Assembly: GCF_900111015.1 (NCBI RefSeq) | Contig: NZ_FOFS01000001.1 | Location: 447,218-511,217, forward strand | Origin: Solimonas aquatica | GTDB lineage: Bacteria; Pseudomonadota; Gammaproteobacteria; Nevskiales; Nevskiaceae | Direction: 5' to 3' | DNA: 64,000 nt | Part shown: piece by piece, positions 1-8,933 of the stretch | Layout: every line of letters starts with the position of its first letter | How positions within the stretch are numbered: position 1 is the first letter of the stretch | Position numbers and translations under genes: made by a program | Notes under the pieces: generated by a model | Databases searched by the model: none | Seen by the model: the letters and a program-made list of their open reading frames with translations, nothing else | What the model was told of the DNA's origin: nothing

Positions 1-282
1 GTCCCGGGTGCGGGCGTGGTCGTGGGTGGCGGCCAGGGCATCCGCGCCGGCGCCGGCAGCGCGGGCGTCAGCATGGGCGCGGGCCAGGGCATTCACGCTG
101 GCGTGCCGGGCGCGGGCGCGTCCATCGACCGCAACGGGATTCGCGCGGGTGCGGGCAGTGCGGGCGTCGCCATCGGCGGCGGCCAGGGCATCCGCGCCGG
201 CGTGCCGGGCGCCGGGGCGGTCGTCGATCGCAATGGCGTGCGCGCCGGTGTTTCGGCCGAGGTGCAGGTCGAACGGCGCTGA
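1..282 (+). CDS. Glycine-rich repeat protein, 3' end (5' truncated by window edge)
   Basis: The reading frame is open from base 1 to a TGA at 280-282, so only the last 93 residues are visible. They consist of alternating 16-17 residue units of the VPGAG and AGSAG type, each ending in GQGIRAG, GQGIHAG or DRNGIRAG, followed by a short non-repetitive tail ending VQVERR. The repeats are rich in Gly, Ala and Val with few charges, which fits an extended or beta-structured secreted or surface protein. No catalytic motif is visible. The start, any signal peptide and the total repeat number lie outside the window, so I assign no function. In-frame GTG and ATG codons within the window are internal Val and Met residues, not starts. 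Confidence 0.6.
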   Translation, partial: VPGAGVVVGGGQGIRAGAGSAGVSMGAGQGIHAGVPGAGASIDRNGIRAGAGSAGVAIGGGQGIRAGVPGAGAVVDRNGVRAGVSAEVQVERR

Positions 283-325
283 AGCCTCACGGGACGCGAC
301 GCCGGCAAGGGCGTCGCGTCCCCGC

Positions 326-341
326 CTTGACCCAGGTCAAG
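326..341. promoter_or_regulatory. FNR/ANR-type palindrome upstream of the desaturase gene
   Basis: A perfect 7+2+7 palindrome, CTTGACC-CA-GGTCAAG, contains the CRP/FNR-family core TTGA-N6-TCAA at 327-340. It lies about 80 bp upstream of the desaturase ATG at 417. FNR/ANR regulators sense oxygen and the downstream enzyme uses O2, so the pairing makes sense. Binding is inferred from the sequence alone. Confidence 0.5.
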
Positions 342-416
342 ACCCCTGCGAGGCACCCGGGCTAGCCTGCCCCGGTCCGGTGCACAGCACGTGCGCCGCC
401 ACCTCGCCTGGGACCC

Positions 417-1478
417 ATGAACGCCCCCGACACCTCAATCGCCGCTGCCGAAATCCCTTCCCGCAAGACCATCCGCGAATGGTTGCAACCGTTTCGTGAA
501 CGCTCCACCGCGCGCGCGGTGAGCCTGCTGCTGCTGGACCTGACGCTGTTCGGCGCCTCGCTGGCGGCGGTGATCCTGCTGCGTGCCTGGCCGCTGAAGC
601 TGCTGTTCGGCGCACTCGCCGGCATCGTCATCGGCCGGCTGTTCATCATCGGCCACGACGCCTGCCACCAGGCGCTCACCGACAGCAAGGCGCTCAACAA
701 CTGGATCGGCCGCATCGCCTTCCTGCCCTCGATGACGCCTTACAGCCTCTGGGAAGTGGGCCATAACACCGTGCATCACGGTTACACCAACCTCAAGCAG
801 GTGGACTTCGTCTGGGCGCCGAAAACGCCGGAGGAATTCGCGGCCCTGTCGCCCTGGCGTCAGCGCCTGGAGCGCATCTATCGCAGCGGCTGGGGCCCGG
901 GCCTCTATTACCTGGTGGAAGTCTGGTGGCTGCGCATGTACTTCCCCAGCGCGCGCTACATGAAGGCCCGGCGCAAGAACTTCCTGCCCGACACCCTGCT
1001 GGTCAGCGCCGTGGGCCTGGTCTGGATCGCAGGACTGGTGGCGGCGGCGCTGGCCACGCAGCAGAGCGTGCTGCTGATGCTGCTCACCGGCTTTGCCCTG
1101 CCCTTCCTGTTCTGGACCGCCATCGTGGGCTTCGTGATCTATGTGCATCACACCCACACCAGCGTGATCTGGCATCAGGACAAGATCGACTGGGCGCGCG
1201 CCATTCCCAATGTCACCACCACCGTGCACCTGAAGTTCCGCCACGGTGTCGGCACCCTGCTCCACCACATCATGGAGCACACCGCGCATCACGTGGACAT
1301 GAGCATTCCGCTGTATCACCTCAAGGCCGCGCAGCGCTGCCTGGAAGCGGCGATGCCGGGCCGCATCATCATCCAGAACTTCTCCTGGCGCTGGTATTTC
1401 GACACCGCGCGCCGCTGCAAGCTGTTCGACTTCAAGCAGAACTGCTGGACGGACTTCCAGGGCGTGCGCGTGGCCTGA
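417..1478 (+). CDS. Membrane fatty acid desaturase (omega-6/delta-12 type)
   Basis: Predicted di-iron integral membrane desaturase that inserts a double bond into acyl chains, using O2 and a ferredoxin-type or cytochrome electron donor. All three histidine boxes are present: H80-DAC-H84, H116-NTV-HH121 and H288-TA-HH292. Hydrophobic segments lie around residues 35-75 and 190-245. At 353 aa the length is normal for the family. The spacing and third box (EHTAHHVD) resemble the delta-12/omega-6 subgroup more than acyl-CoA delta-9 desaturases; the exact regiospecificity cannot be read from sequence. The gene stands alone, converges with nlpD, and has an FNR-type site upstream, suggesting oxygen-dependent control of membrane fluidity. 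Confidence 0.88.
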   Translation: MNAPDTSIAAAEIPSRKTIREWLQPFRERSTARAVSLLLLDLTLFGASLAAVILLRAWPLKLLFGALAGIVIGRLFIIGHDACHQALTDSKALNNWIGRIAFLPSMTPYSLWEVGHNTVHHGYTNLKQVDFVWAPKTPEEFAALSPWRQRLERIYRSGWGPGLYYLVEVWWLRMYFPSARYMKARRKNFLPDTLLVSAVGLVWIAGLVAAALATQQSVLLMLLTGFALPFLFWTAIVGFVIYVHHTHTSVIWHQDKIDWARAIPNVTTTVHLKFRHGVGTLLHHIMEHTAHHVDMSIPLYHLKAAQRCLEAAMPGRIIIQNFSWRWYFDTARRCKLFDFKQNCWTDFQGVRVA

Positions 1479-1483
1479 ACGAT

Positions 1484-1549
1484 GGGAGCTGTGAGAGGTG
1501 AGACAAAGCCGGGCAAGCCGCGCGGCGTCTCACGTCTCACAAGCTGCCC
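1484..1549. terminator. Imperfect inverted repeat of GTGAGAC heptamers between convergent genes
   Basis: GTGAGAG-GTGAGAC at 1491-1504 is answered by two GTCTCAC copies at 1527-1540. This gives a 14-bp arm with one mismatch, flanked by further AGCT and GGG/CCC pairing. It sits exactly between the convergent desaturase and nlpD stop codons, so a bidirectional terminator is likely. There is no T-tract on either side. The heptamer repetition is unusual. Confidence 0.45.
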
Positions 1550-1552
1550 GGG

Positions 1553-2389
1553 TCAACGCTTCGGCAGCTTGAGCAGGGGATCGATAGGCTGGCCCTTGTT
1601 GCGGATTTCAAAATGCAGCATGGGCTGGTTCTCCGGCCCCAGGCCCAGTTCGCCGATGGGCTGACCACCGGTGACGATGTCGCCTTCCTTGACGTGCCGC
1701 AGGCGGTTGTAGCCGTAGGCGGAGAGGAAGGTTTCGTCGTGCTTGATGATGATCAGCTCGCCGTAACCTTTCAGCGCATTGCCGCTGTACACCACGCGGC
1801 CCGGCGCGGCGGCGAACACCGGCTGCCCCAGACGACCGACGAGGTCGATGCCCTTGCTGCCCTCCTGGCCGAAGCCCCGCTGCAGCTTGCCCAGGGTCGG
1901 CCAGGCCCATTCGTACTGACCCAGCTCTGCCAGGGGCTCGGGCACAGGCGCCGGCGGCAGGCCGGGCGGCGGCGCCTCCGGTTCCGCCACACCGGGCGCG
2001 GCCACGACTTCCACCGGACCGCTTGCGACAGGCGGCGATGGCGGCGGCGCGGAGATAGCGGGCGCCGGCATGGGCCGCGCCCCTGCCGGCGGTTTCAGAC
2101 GCAGCAACTGTCCGGCGTAGATGCGGTAGTCGCCGCCGATGCCGTTCCAGCGCGCCAGCTCGCGATAGTCCAGGCTGTTGCGAAACGCGATGGAGTACAG
2201 GGTGTCACCGGCCTGTACGCGGTATTCACCGGGGCCGGCTGGCGGCAAGGCGGCACGCGCCGGCACCTGACTGCGCGCGGCGCGCGGCGCAGGTTTTTCC
2301 CAGGACGACCAGCTGCCGCAGGCGGCCAGCAGCAGCGCCGCGAGCCCCGCCCCCAGCCAGCGAAACGCGCGGGCGCGGGCCGATGGCAT
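1553..2389 (-). CDS. nlpD: NlpD-like LysM/LytM lipoprotein (murein hydrolase activator)
   Basis: Outer-membrane lipoprotein that in relatives activates the amidase AmiC at the division septum. The 278-residue product has a signal peptide with lipobox LLAAC (Cys24) and a LysM domain at about 54-100 (YRVQAGDTLYSIA...). A Pro/Ala/Glu linker follows, then a C-terminal LytM/M23 domain (KGIDLVG ... LHFEIRNKGQPIDPL). The M23 zinc-binding histidines are degenerate: YGYN replaces the usual HxH-type site. That is also true of E. coli NlpD and implies a non-catalytic activator. The start at 2389 overlaps the dedA stop by 4 bases (ATGA); a longer upstream frame lies inside dedA and is rejected. rpoS, the usual downstream neighbour, is absent. 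Confidence 0.9.
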   Translation of the reverse strand: MPSARARAFRWLGAGLAALLLAACGSWSSWEKPAPRAARSQVPARAALPPAGPGEYRVQAGDTLYSIAFRNSLDYRELARWNGIGGDYRIYAGQLLRLKPPAGARPMPAPAISAPPPSPPVASGPVEVVAAPGVAEPEAPPPGLPPAPVPEPLAELGQYEWAWPTLGKLQRGFGQEGSKGIDLVGRLGQPVFAAAPGRVVYSGNALKGYGELIIIKHDETFLSAYGYNRLRHVKEGDIVTGGQPIGELGLGPENQPMLHFEIRNKGQPIDPLLKLPKR

Positions 2390-3003
2390 CAGCGGCGCGG
2401 ATCGGGACGCGAACCGCGATTCTTGAGCAGGAAGCGCAGGCCCAGCACGCCCAGCAGCAGCAGGGCCGCCACTCCGATCTCGTTGGCGTAGTGGCGCATC
2501 ACCACCGCAGCGGCCTCGCCGAAGTGATAACCCACGGCCAGCAAAATGCCGCACCACAGCGCCGCGCCCAGCGTGGTGAGCAGGGCAAACGGCGCCAGCG
2601 GCATGCCGAACACCCCGGCCGGCAGCGAGATCAGATGACGGATCACCGGAATCAGGCGCCCCACGAAGGTGGCCCAGCGGGCATTGCGCAGGAACAGACG
2701 CTCGGCCTCGTGATACTTGGCCTCGCTCACCAGAAAATAGCGGCCGTAGCGCAGCAGAAACACGCGCCCGGCATAGCGGCCCAGCACGTAGTTGGCGCTG
2801 GCACCGGCGAGCGAACCGCAGGCGCCGGCAGCCAGTGCCAGCAGCGGATCGAGTTGCTGCTGCGCGATCAGATAGCCGGCCGGAATCATCACCAGCTCGG
2901 AAGGCACCGGGAACAGGCTCGACTCCAGCGCCATCAGAAAGAAGATCTCGGCATAGCCCAGATGCGCCAGATACTGCTCCAGCCAGCCGCTGAGCAGATG
3001 CAT
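2389..3003 (-). CDS. DedA-family membrane protein (YqaA/VTT type)
   Basis: A 204-residue polytopic inner-membrane protein with hydrophobic segments near residues 15-45, 50-75, 130-160 and 170-195. It carries the DedA signature region: the acidic ...ALESSLFPVPSE... stretch near residues 26-36 and FVGRLIPVIRHLISLPAG around residues 112-129. DedA proteins take part in lipid-carrier recycling and membrane homeostasis in several bacteria; the substrate here is unknown. It overlaps pcm upstream and nlpD downstream by 4 bases each, so translation is probably coupled in surE-pcm-dedA-nlpD. The same insertion of a DedA gene in this operon occurs in xanthomonads, from memory. Confidence 0.85.
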   Translation of the reverse strand: MHLLSGWLEQYLAHLGYAEIFFLMALESSLFPVPSELVMIPAGYLIAQQQLDPLLALAAGACGSLAGASANYVLGRYAGRVFLLRYGRYFLVSEAKYHEAERLFLRNARWATFVGRLIPVIRHLISLPAGVFGMPLAPFALLTTLGAALWCGILLAVGYHFGEAAAVVMRHYANEIGVAALLLLGVLGLRFLLKNRGSRPDPRR

Positions 3004-3656
3004 CAGACCTTGCCCGCCAGCAAGGGCACGAAGCTGACCCAGCCCAGATCCTGCTCGCGCAGGATGCCGCCGCGCCGCTCGATGAGCCTGAGCGACTGGC
3101 GCCCCTGCGGCCCCACCGGAATCACCAGACGGCCGTTGGGCCCCAGCTGATCGAGCAAGGCCTGCGGCACGTTCTCGGCGCCGGCGGTGACCAGGATGCC
3201 GTCGTAGGGCGCATACGGCAGCCAGCCCTTCATGCCATCGGCATAACCGAAATGCACATTGCGATAGCCCAGCGCCGAGAGCCGCTGGCGCGCCTGCTCG
3301 GACAGCGCCTTGATGCGCTCGACCGTGAACACCGTATCCACCAGCTCCGCCAGCACCGCGGTCTGATAGCCGGAGCCGGTGCCGATCTCCAGCACCCGCG
3401 CCAGCTTGCGCCCCTGCGTGAGCGCCTGGCTCATGAAGGCGACGATGGCCGGCTGCGAGATGGTCTGCGCATGGCCGATGGGCAGCGCGTTGTTCTCGTA
3501 GGCGCGGTTCTTCAGCGCATCATCGAGAAAGAAATCGCGCGGCACCTTGGCCATCGCCGCCAGCACCGCGGCATCGCTGACGCCGCTGCGCGTGATCTCT
3601 TCGAGCAGGCGCTCGCGGCCGGGATTGGGCGCCGCCGCCGGGGGACGCGGCCTCAT
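3003..3656 (-). CDS. pcm: Protein-L-isoaspartate O-methyltransferase
   Basis: Cytoplasmic repair enzyme that methylates isoaspartyl residues in aged proteins, using S-adenosylmethionine. The 217 aa product shows the family motif AQTISQPAIVA (63-73) and the SAM-binding motif I, VLEIGTGSGYQTAVL (88-102). GYADG (motif II region) and ILVTAGAENVP (motif III region) follow. The length matches the family. The ATG at 3656 overlaps the surE stop by 4 bases; a much longer open frame upstream lies within surE and is not coding. Second gene of the surE-pcm-dedA-nlpD unit. Confidence 0.95.
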   Translation of the reverse strand: MRPRPPAAAPNPGRERLLEEITRSGVSDAAVLAAMAKVPRDFFLDDALKNRAYENNALPIGHAQTISQPAIVAFMSQALTQGRKLARVLEIGTGSGYQTAVLAELVDTVFTVERIKALSEQARQRLSALGYRNVHFGYADGMKGWLPYAPYDGILVTAGAENVPQALLDQLGPNGRLVIPVGPQGRQSLRLIERRGGILREQDLGWVSFVPLLAGKV

Positions 3657-4399
3657 AGCGGCATCATCCAGCTGCGCAGGCGTTCCATCATCGAGTACTG
3701 GCTCAGGTCCACCAGCAGCGGCGTGATCGAGACGCGGCGCTGCGAGACGGCGTGAAAGTCGGTGCCCGGACCGCAGTCGGCGCCGGGGCCGGCCGAACCG
3801 ATCCAGAAGATCTTGCGGCCGCGCGGGTCCGTCGCCTCGACGATGCGCTCGGCGGCGTGGCGGTTGCCGGTGCGGGTGACCTCGAAACCATCGATCTCGT
3901 CCCAGTGCAGATCGGGCACGTTGACGTTGAGAATGGTGTTGCCCGGCAGCGGCTCGCGCTGCAGGCGCTCCAGCAGCCGCAGCACCACGCGCGCGGCGGT
4001 GTCGTAATGCTGGGGGTTGGGCGCCACCGTGGACACCGCGATCGCCGAGCAACCCAGGTGCCGGCCTTCCATCGCCGCCGCCACCGTGCCGGAATACAGG
4101 GTGTCGTCGCCGAGATTGGCGCCGGCGTTGATGCCGGAGACCACGATGTCCGGACGCTCCGGCAGCAGGCCGTTGAGCGCCAGATGCACGCAATCGGTGG
4201 GCGTGCCGTCCACGCAGTAGTCGGCCTCGCCCTGCGCTTGCACGCGCAGCGGATTCAAGATGGTCAGGGAGTTGCTGGCACCGCTGCGATTGCGGTCGGG
4301 GGCCACCACCGTGACCTGATGGTGCTGGCGCAGATGGTCGCGCACGCAGATCAGGCCCGGCGCCTGGTAGCCGTCATCGTTGGAGAGCAGGATTTTCAT
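3653..4399 (-). CDS. surE: 5'/3'-nucleotidase SurE
   Basis: Metal-dependent nucleoside monophosphate phosphatase associated with stationary-phase survival. The 248 aa product begins MKILLSNDDG. The metal ligands D8, D9, S39 (APDRNRSG) and N91 (VSGINAG) are all in their usual positions, and the GTPTDC segment is conserved. First gene of a tightly overlapping operon with pcm, dedA and nlpD; it is divergent from the Smr gene with about 95 bp between starts. A small CCGG-type hairpin (about 4427-4441) lies in that gap. The C-terminal 20 residues are less conserved. Confidence 0.96.
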   Translation of the reverse strand: MKILLSNDDGYQAPGLICVRDHLRQHHQVTVVAPDRNRSGASNSLTILNPLRVQAQGEADYCVDGTPTDCVHLALNGLLPERPDIVVSGINAGANLGDDTLYSGTVAAAMEGRHLGCSAIAVSTVAPNPQHYDTAARVVLRLLERLQREPLPGNTILNVNVPDLHWDEIDGFEVTRTGNRHAAERIVEATDPRGRKIFWIGSAGPGADCGPGTDFHAVSQRRVSITPLLVDLSQYSMMERLRSWMMPL

Positions 4400-4493
4400 T
4401 CGGGGGCCGCGATTACCCTGCTAGTTTACCGGCTTTGCCGGCTATCATGAGCCTCACCAGCGCCGACGACCCCATTTGCGACTGAGCCAGCCG

Positions 4494-5039
4494 ATGAGCA
4501 GCGACTCCCAGGACGCAGCCGACGACGATCACGCCCTGTTCCGCCTGGCGCTGAGCGGCGTGCGTCTGGCGCCGCCCTCTTCGCGCGTCGCCGAGCATCG
4601 CAGCGTTCCGGCGCCGCAGCCGCGTCAGCGGCATGCCGATGATCTGGCGGTGCTGCGCGAGATGCTGGAAGACCCCGATCCGGAACTGCTGGAACACGGC
4701 GAGACGCTCAGCTATCGCCACGCCGGTGTGCAGGACAGCGTGCTGCGTCGCCTGCGGCGCGGTCATTACCGCCTTGAGGCCGAGCTGGATCTGCACGGCC
4801 ACAACCGCGAACGCGCCAAGCTGGCGCTCGCGCAGTTCTTGAGCCGCTGCCTGGACCGCGATCTGCGCTGCGTGCGCATCATCCACGGCAAGGGCCACGG
4901 CTCACCCAACAGCGGCCCGGTGCTGAAGGTGCTGGTCGCCGGCTGGCTGCGCAAGCGCCGCGAGGTGCTGGCCTATTGCAGCGCGCGGCCGGTGGATGGC
5001 GGCAGCGGCGCGGTGTATGTGTTGCTGCGCGGGCGCTGA
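4494..5039 (+). CDS. smrA: Smr-domain protein (SmrA-like nuclease)
   Basis: A 181-residue protein with a C-terminal Smr domain: LDLHG near residue 93, then IIHGKGHG and a terminal VLLRG strand. Smr domains act as nicking endonucleases or bind nucleic acid and occur alone or fused to MutS2. The N-terminal half (DDHALFRLALSGVRLAPP...) matches the stand-alone proteobacterial SmrA/YdaL layout. A TTG six codons upstream (4476) is in frame, but the ATG at 4494 is preferred because the protein then begins MSSDSQDA. Divergent from surE. The exact substrate is unknown. Confidence 0.85.
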   Translation: MSSDSQDAADDDHALFRLALSGVRLAPPSSRVAEHRSVPAPQPRQRHADDLAVLREMLEDPDPELLEHGETLSYRHAGVQDSVLRRLRRGHYRLEAELDLHGHNRERAKLALAQFLSRCLDRDLRCVRIIHGKGHGSPNSGPVLKVLVAGWLRKRREVLAYCSARPVDGGSGAVYVLLRGR

Positions 5040-5281
5040 AGGGTCCAAGGCTCGCGCCTGAGCGGATCGCACGGCCATAAGGCGTTGGGCGCGTGAGCGC
5101 CGTAACCCGCCGCTTTACTTGTGCTGTTTGTTGCCGGATTTGTCTCTCGATTCATTGCCTCATTCGTCCGCCCTTCGGCGCCCGAAACCAAGGCTGGATC
5201 AAGCAATCAAGCGAAGCAAGCAACGCCAAGGCCCGGCGAATTGCAGCGCGCAAAGCCCAACCTAATAGACGCGATGGCCGC
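5040..5281. other. Intergenic gap at the usual truD position
   Basis: 242 bases between smrA and the TetR gene, which converge. No convincing reading frame or RNA gene is visible. A short GGCGC-GTGA-GCGCC hairpin occurs at 5088-5101, and the stretch 5190-5240 is locally purine-rich with AAGCAA/AGCGAAGC words. This is about where truD would be expected in related genomes; no truD-like residues were recognised. Confidence 0.4.
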
Positions 5282-5920
5282 TCAAGGCAGCGCGCCCTCA
5301 TCATTGCTCTCGCCGGTCAGTTCCAGGCTCAGCTGGGTGAGCAGCTGGCGGAAGCGCGAGACGCCATAGACGCGCGCGATCTGGAGCCCGCCTTGCAGGG
5401 CGGCGGCGATTTCCACGGCCTTGTCGCTGGCATCGCCGACGAAGCACAGGCGCTGCGCCTGGCGGCCTTCTTCCAGCAGCTGACGCAGCCATTGGTGGAG
5501 GTCGCAGATCAGGGCGCGGGCTTCTTCGCGGATCGCGTCGGTGAGCGTGAGATATTCGGTGCTCAGCACGCCGCCGGGGCAAAGCTGCGCGACGCGTTCG
5601 TCCAGATGGCGCTGATAGGTGGCGAAGTAGGCCAGCAGACGTGCGCGCGGGTCCAGACGTTCGTCGTGCTCGCGCGCCCACTCGCGGAACTTCTCGCGAT
5701 AGCGCTGCACCAGGGCGGCGCCGAGATCGTCCTTGCTGGGAAAGTGGTAATGGATCGCCGCCGGACGGATCTGCAGCTGCGCGGCGATGTGCTGGTAGCT
5801 GAAGCCGTTGAAGCCGCGCGCCTGCAGCAATTGTTCGGCACAGATCAGGATGGCCTCGCGGGTATCGGGCCTGCCGCGCGGACGGCGTCGCAGGGGCGCC
5901 TGATGCATCGGATCGAACAT
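5282..5920 (-). CDS. TetR/AcrR-family transcriptional regulator
   Basis: A 212-residue one-component repressor. The N-terminal helix-turn-helix spans roughly residues 19-66 (TREAILICAEQLLQARGFNGFS ... IAAQLQIRPAAIHYHFPSKDDL), with the typical YHFPSK recognition-helix end. The C-terminal ligand-binding domain (about 80-205) is helical and divergent. The gene lies 41 bp downstream of ispF on the same strand, so it could be co-transcribed with eno-ftsB-ispD-ispF, yet it is unrelated to that pathway. No adjacent efflux pump or enzyme gene identifies its ligand. It occupies the position where truD often lies. Confidence 0.88.
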   Translation of the reverse strand: MFDPMHQAPLRRRPRGRPDTREAILICAEQLLQARGFNGFSYQHIAAQLQIRPAAIHYHFPSKDDLGAALVQRYREKFREWAREHDERLDPRARLLAYFATYQRHLDERVAQLCPGGVLSTEYLTLTDAIREEARALICDLHQWLRQLLEEGRQAQRLCFVGDASDKAVEIAAALQGGLQIARVYGVSRFRQLLTQLSLELTGESNDEGALP

Positions 5921-5961
5921 GGCCGCAGTCTATGCCGGCCGCTGGCCAGCTGCCAGCAAAC

Positions 5962-6441
5962 TCAAGCGCCGCCGAGCAGAACCACGGCGTGCGCGCTCAG
6001 GCCTTCCTTGCGCCCGATCGCGTCCAGGCCTTCGTTGGTGGTGGCCTTGACACTGACCGCGTCCGCCGCCACGCCCAGGCCCTGCGCCAGCTGCTGACGC
6101 ATGGCGAGCACATGCGGGGCCACGCGCGGCACCTGCGCGATCAGGCTCAGATCGGCATTGATCACGCCATAGCCGGCCTCGCGCACGCGACGCATCACCT
6201 CGGCCAGCAGCTCACGGCTGTCGATGCCGGCGAAACGCGCGTCGTTGTCCGGGAACAGCTTGCCGATATCGCCCATCGCCAGCGCGCCGAGCAGCGCATC
6301 GCAGAGCGCGTGAATCAGCACGTCGCCGTCGGAGTGGGCGATGATGCGGTAGGGACAGGCGATGAACACGCCGCCCAGGTGCACGCCCTCGCCCGCCTCC
6401 AAGCGATGCGTGTCGAAGCCATGACCGATGCGCAGCTTCAT
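5962..6441 (-). CDS. ispF: 2-C-methyl-D-erythritol 2,4-cyclodiphosphate synthase
   Basis: Fifth enzyme of the MEP isoprenoid pathway. It cyclises CDP-methylerythritol 2-phosphate to MEcPP with release of CMP. The 159 aa product shows the zinc ligands D10 and H12 (GHGFDTH) and H44 (SDGDVLIHALCDALLGA), then DIGKLFPD and the nucleotide-binding signature VKATTNEGLDAIGRKEG. The length is normal. Its ATG overlaps the ispD stop by 4 bases, as is common for this pair. With dxr at 28091 in the same window, three MEP genes are present but in two loci. Confidence 0.97.
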   Translation of the reverse strand: MKLRIGHGFDTHRLEAGEGVHLGGVFIACPYRIIAHSDGDVLIHALCDALLGALAMGDIGKLFPDNDARFAGIDSRELLAEVMRRVREAGYGVINADLSLIAQVPRVAPHVLAMRQQLAQGLGVAADAVSVKATTNEGLDAIGRKEGLSAHAVVLLGGA

Positions 6442-7157
6442 GGCCGGCGCTGCGCCTGTGCCAGCCAGAATCCGGCCAGCTGCAGGTCCTCGGGATAAGT
6501 GACCTTGATATTGGACTCACGGCCGCGCACCAGGCGCGGCTGATAGCCGGCGCGCTCCATGGCGCTGGCCTCGTCGGTCACCGGCAGGCCGTGCTCGGCG
6601 CATTCCTTGAGCGCGCGGATCAGCGGCTCCAGACGGAACAGCTGCGGCGTCTGCGCGCGCCAGTAGAAGGCGCGGTCCACGGTCTCGGCGATCTTGTGCT
6701 GCCGGGCGCGCTTGAGCGTATCGCTGACCGGCAGCGCGAGGATGCCGCCATGGTCGTCATCGGCCTCCTCGCAGAGCCGCTCCATGTCGCTGCCGTGCAG
6801 ACAGGGTCGCGCCGCGTCGTGCACCAGCACCTGCACATCCTTGAAACCGGCACTGCGCTCGGCCACCACTTCCAGCCCCGCCAGCACCGACTCGGCACGG
6901 GCGCCACCGCCGAGCGTGGTGAGGATGCGCGGATGCCGGGCGATGGGCAGGCGCGCAAACTCGCTGTCGGCGCGGGCCAGCACCAGCACCACGCCGTCGA
7001 TCCACTCGGCATCGAGAAAGGGCTGGATGGACCACTCGATCAGCGCACGGTCCTTGAGCGACAGATACTGCTTGGGCCTGCCGCTGTTCATGCGCGTGCC
7101 GCCGCCGGCGGCGGGAATCACCGCCCAGTAACGCGTACTCGCCGCCGCGCCGGACAC
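6438..7157 (-). CDS. ispD: 2-C-methyl-D-erythritol 4-phosphate cytidylyltransferase
   Basis: Third step of the MEP pathway: transfers CMP from CTP to methylerythritol 4-phosphate. The 239 aa product has the nucleotidyltransferase signature AAGGGTRM with K29 in RPKQY. The conserved VLVHDAARPC, ALPVSDTLKR, RAQTPQLFRL and TDEASAMERAG blocks follow, then KVTYPEDL near the C terminus. It is translationally coupled to ispF (4-base overlap) and begins 3 bases after the ftsB stop. The second half retains the residues that contact the phosphate and MEP, so activity is expected. Confidence 0.96.
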   Translation of the reverse strand: MSGAAASTRYWAVIPAAGGGTRMNSGRPKQYLSLKDRALIEWSIQPFLDAEWIDGVVLVLARADSEFARLPIARHPRILTTLGGGARAESVLAGLEVVAERSAGFKDVQVLVHDAARPCLHGSDMERLCEEADDDHGGILALPVSDTLKRARQHKIAETVDRAFYWRAQTPQLFRLEPLIRALKECAEHGLPVTDEASAMERAGYQPRLVRGRESNIKVTYPEDLQLAGFWLAQAQRRP

Positions 7158-7160
7158 GGT

Positions 7161-7451
7161 TTACTTCTGCACCACGAGATAGAAGGTCTCGCCTTCCTTG
7201 ATCATGCCCATGGTGGTGCGGGCGCGACCCTCGATGGCGGCGACGCCGGAATTCAGATCCTGCACTTCGGCATCCAGGGTGGCGTTGCGCGCGCGCAGCT
7301 GCTCGTTCTCCGCCTGCTGCGCCGCGACTTGCGTCTTGAGGCGATGGGTATGCGCGATGCCGCCGTTGGCCACCCACAGACGCCACTGCAGAACCAGCAG
7401 CAGCGTCGCGAGCACCAGCAGCAAGCCGCGCTTACCCATCGCCGCGAGCAT
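7161..7451 (-). CDS. ftsB: Cell division protein FtsB
   Basis: Small bitopic divisome protein that forms a complex with FtsL and FtsQ. It has a short cytoplasmic N terminus, one membrane helix (about residues 8-23) and a periplasmic coiled coil (about 35-75) with LNSGVAAIEGRARTTMGMIKEGETFY, matching the FtsB core. The first ATG (7451) gives 96 aa and directly follows the eno stop. An internal ATG at 7439 (MGKRG...) matches the start of E. coli FtsB better; neither has a strong ribosome binding site. The gene order eno-ftsB-ispD is classical. Confidence 0.93.
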   Translation of the reverse strand: MLAAMGKRGLLLVLATLLLVLQWRLWVANGGIAHTHRLKTQVAAQQAENEQLRARNATLDAEVQDLNSGVAAIEGRARTTMGMIKEGETFYLVVQK

Positions 7452-8817
<1,366 letters not shown>

Positions 8818-8933
8818 GAAACATCGTGCGGTTTCGCAGCACTGGACTGCGCTCGCGCACGGTTTCCCCTCATGACGCGGCGCGGGCCGCGCTGCTAACT
8901 TGGCCGCGCCCCGTCCCCGCTTGAAACCCGACG

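Noticed and set aside
3003-4193. Open frame of 396 codons ending as pcm
   Set aside because: The upstream half is the opposite register of surE; pcm starts at 3656 with a 4-base overlap.
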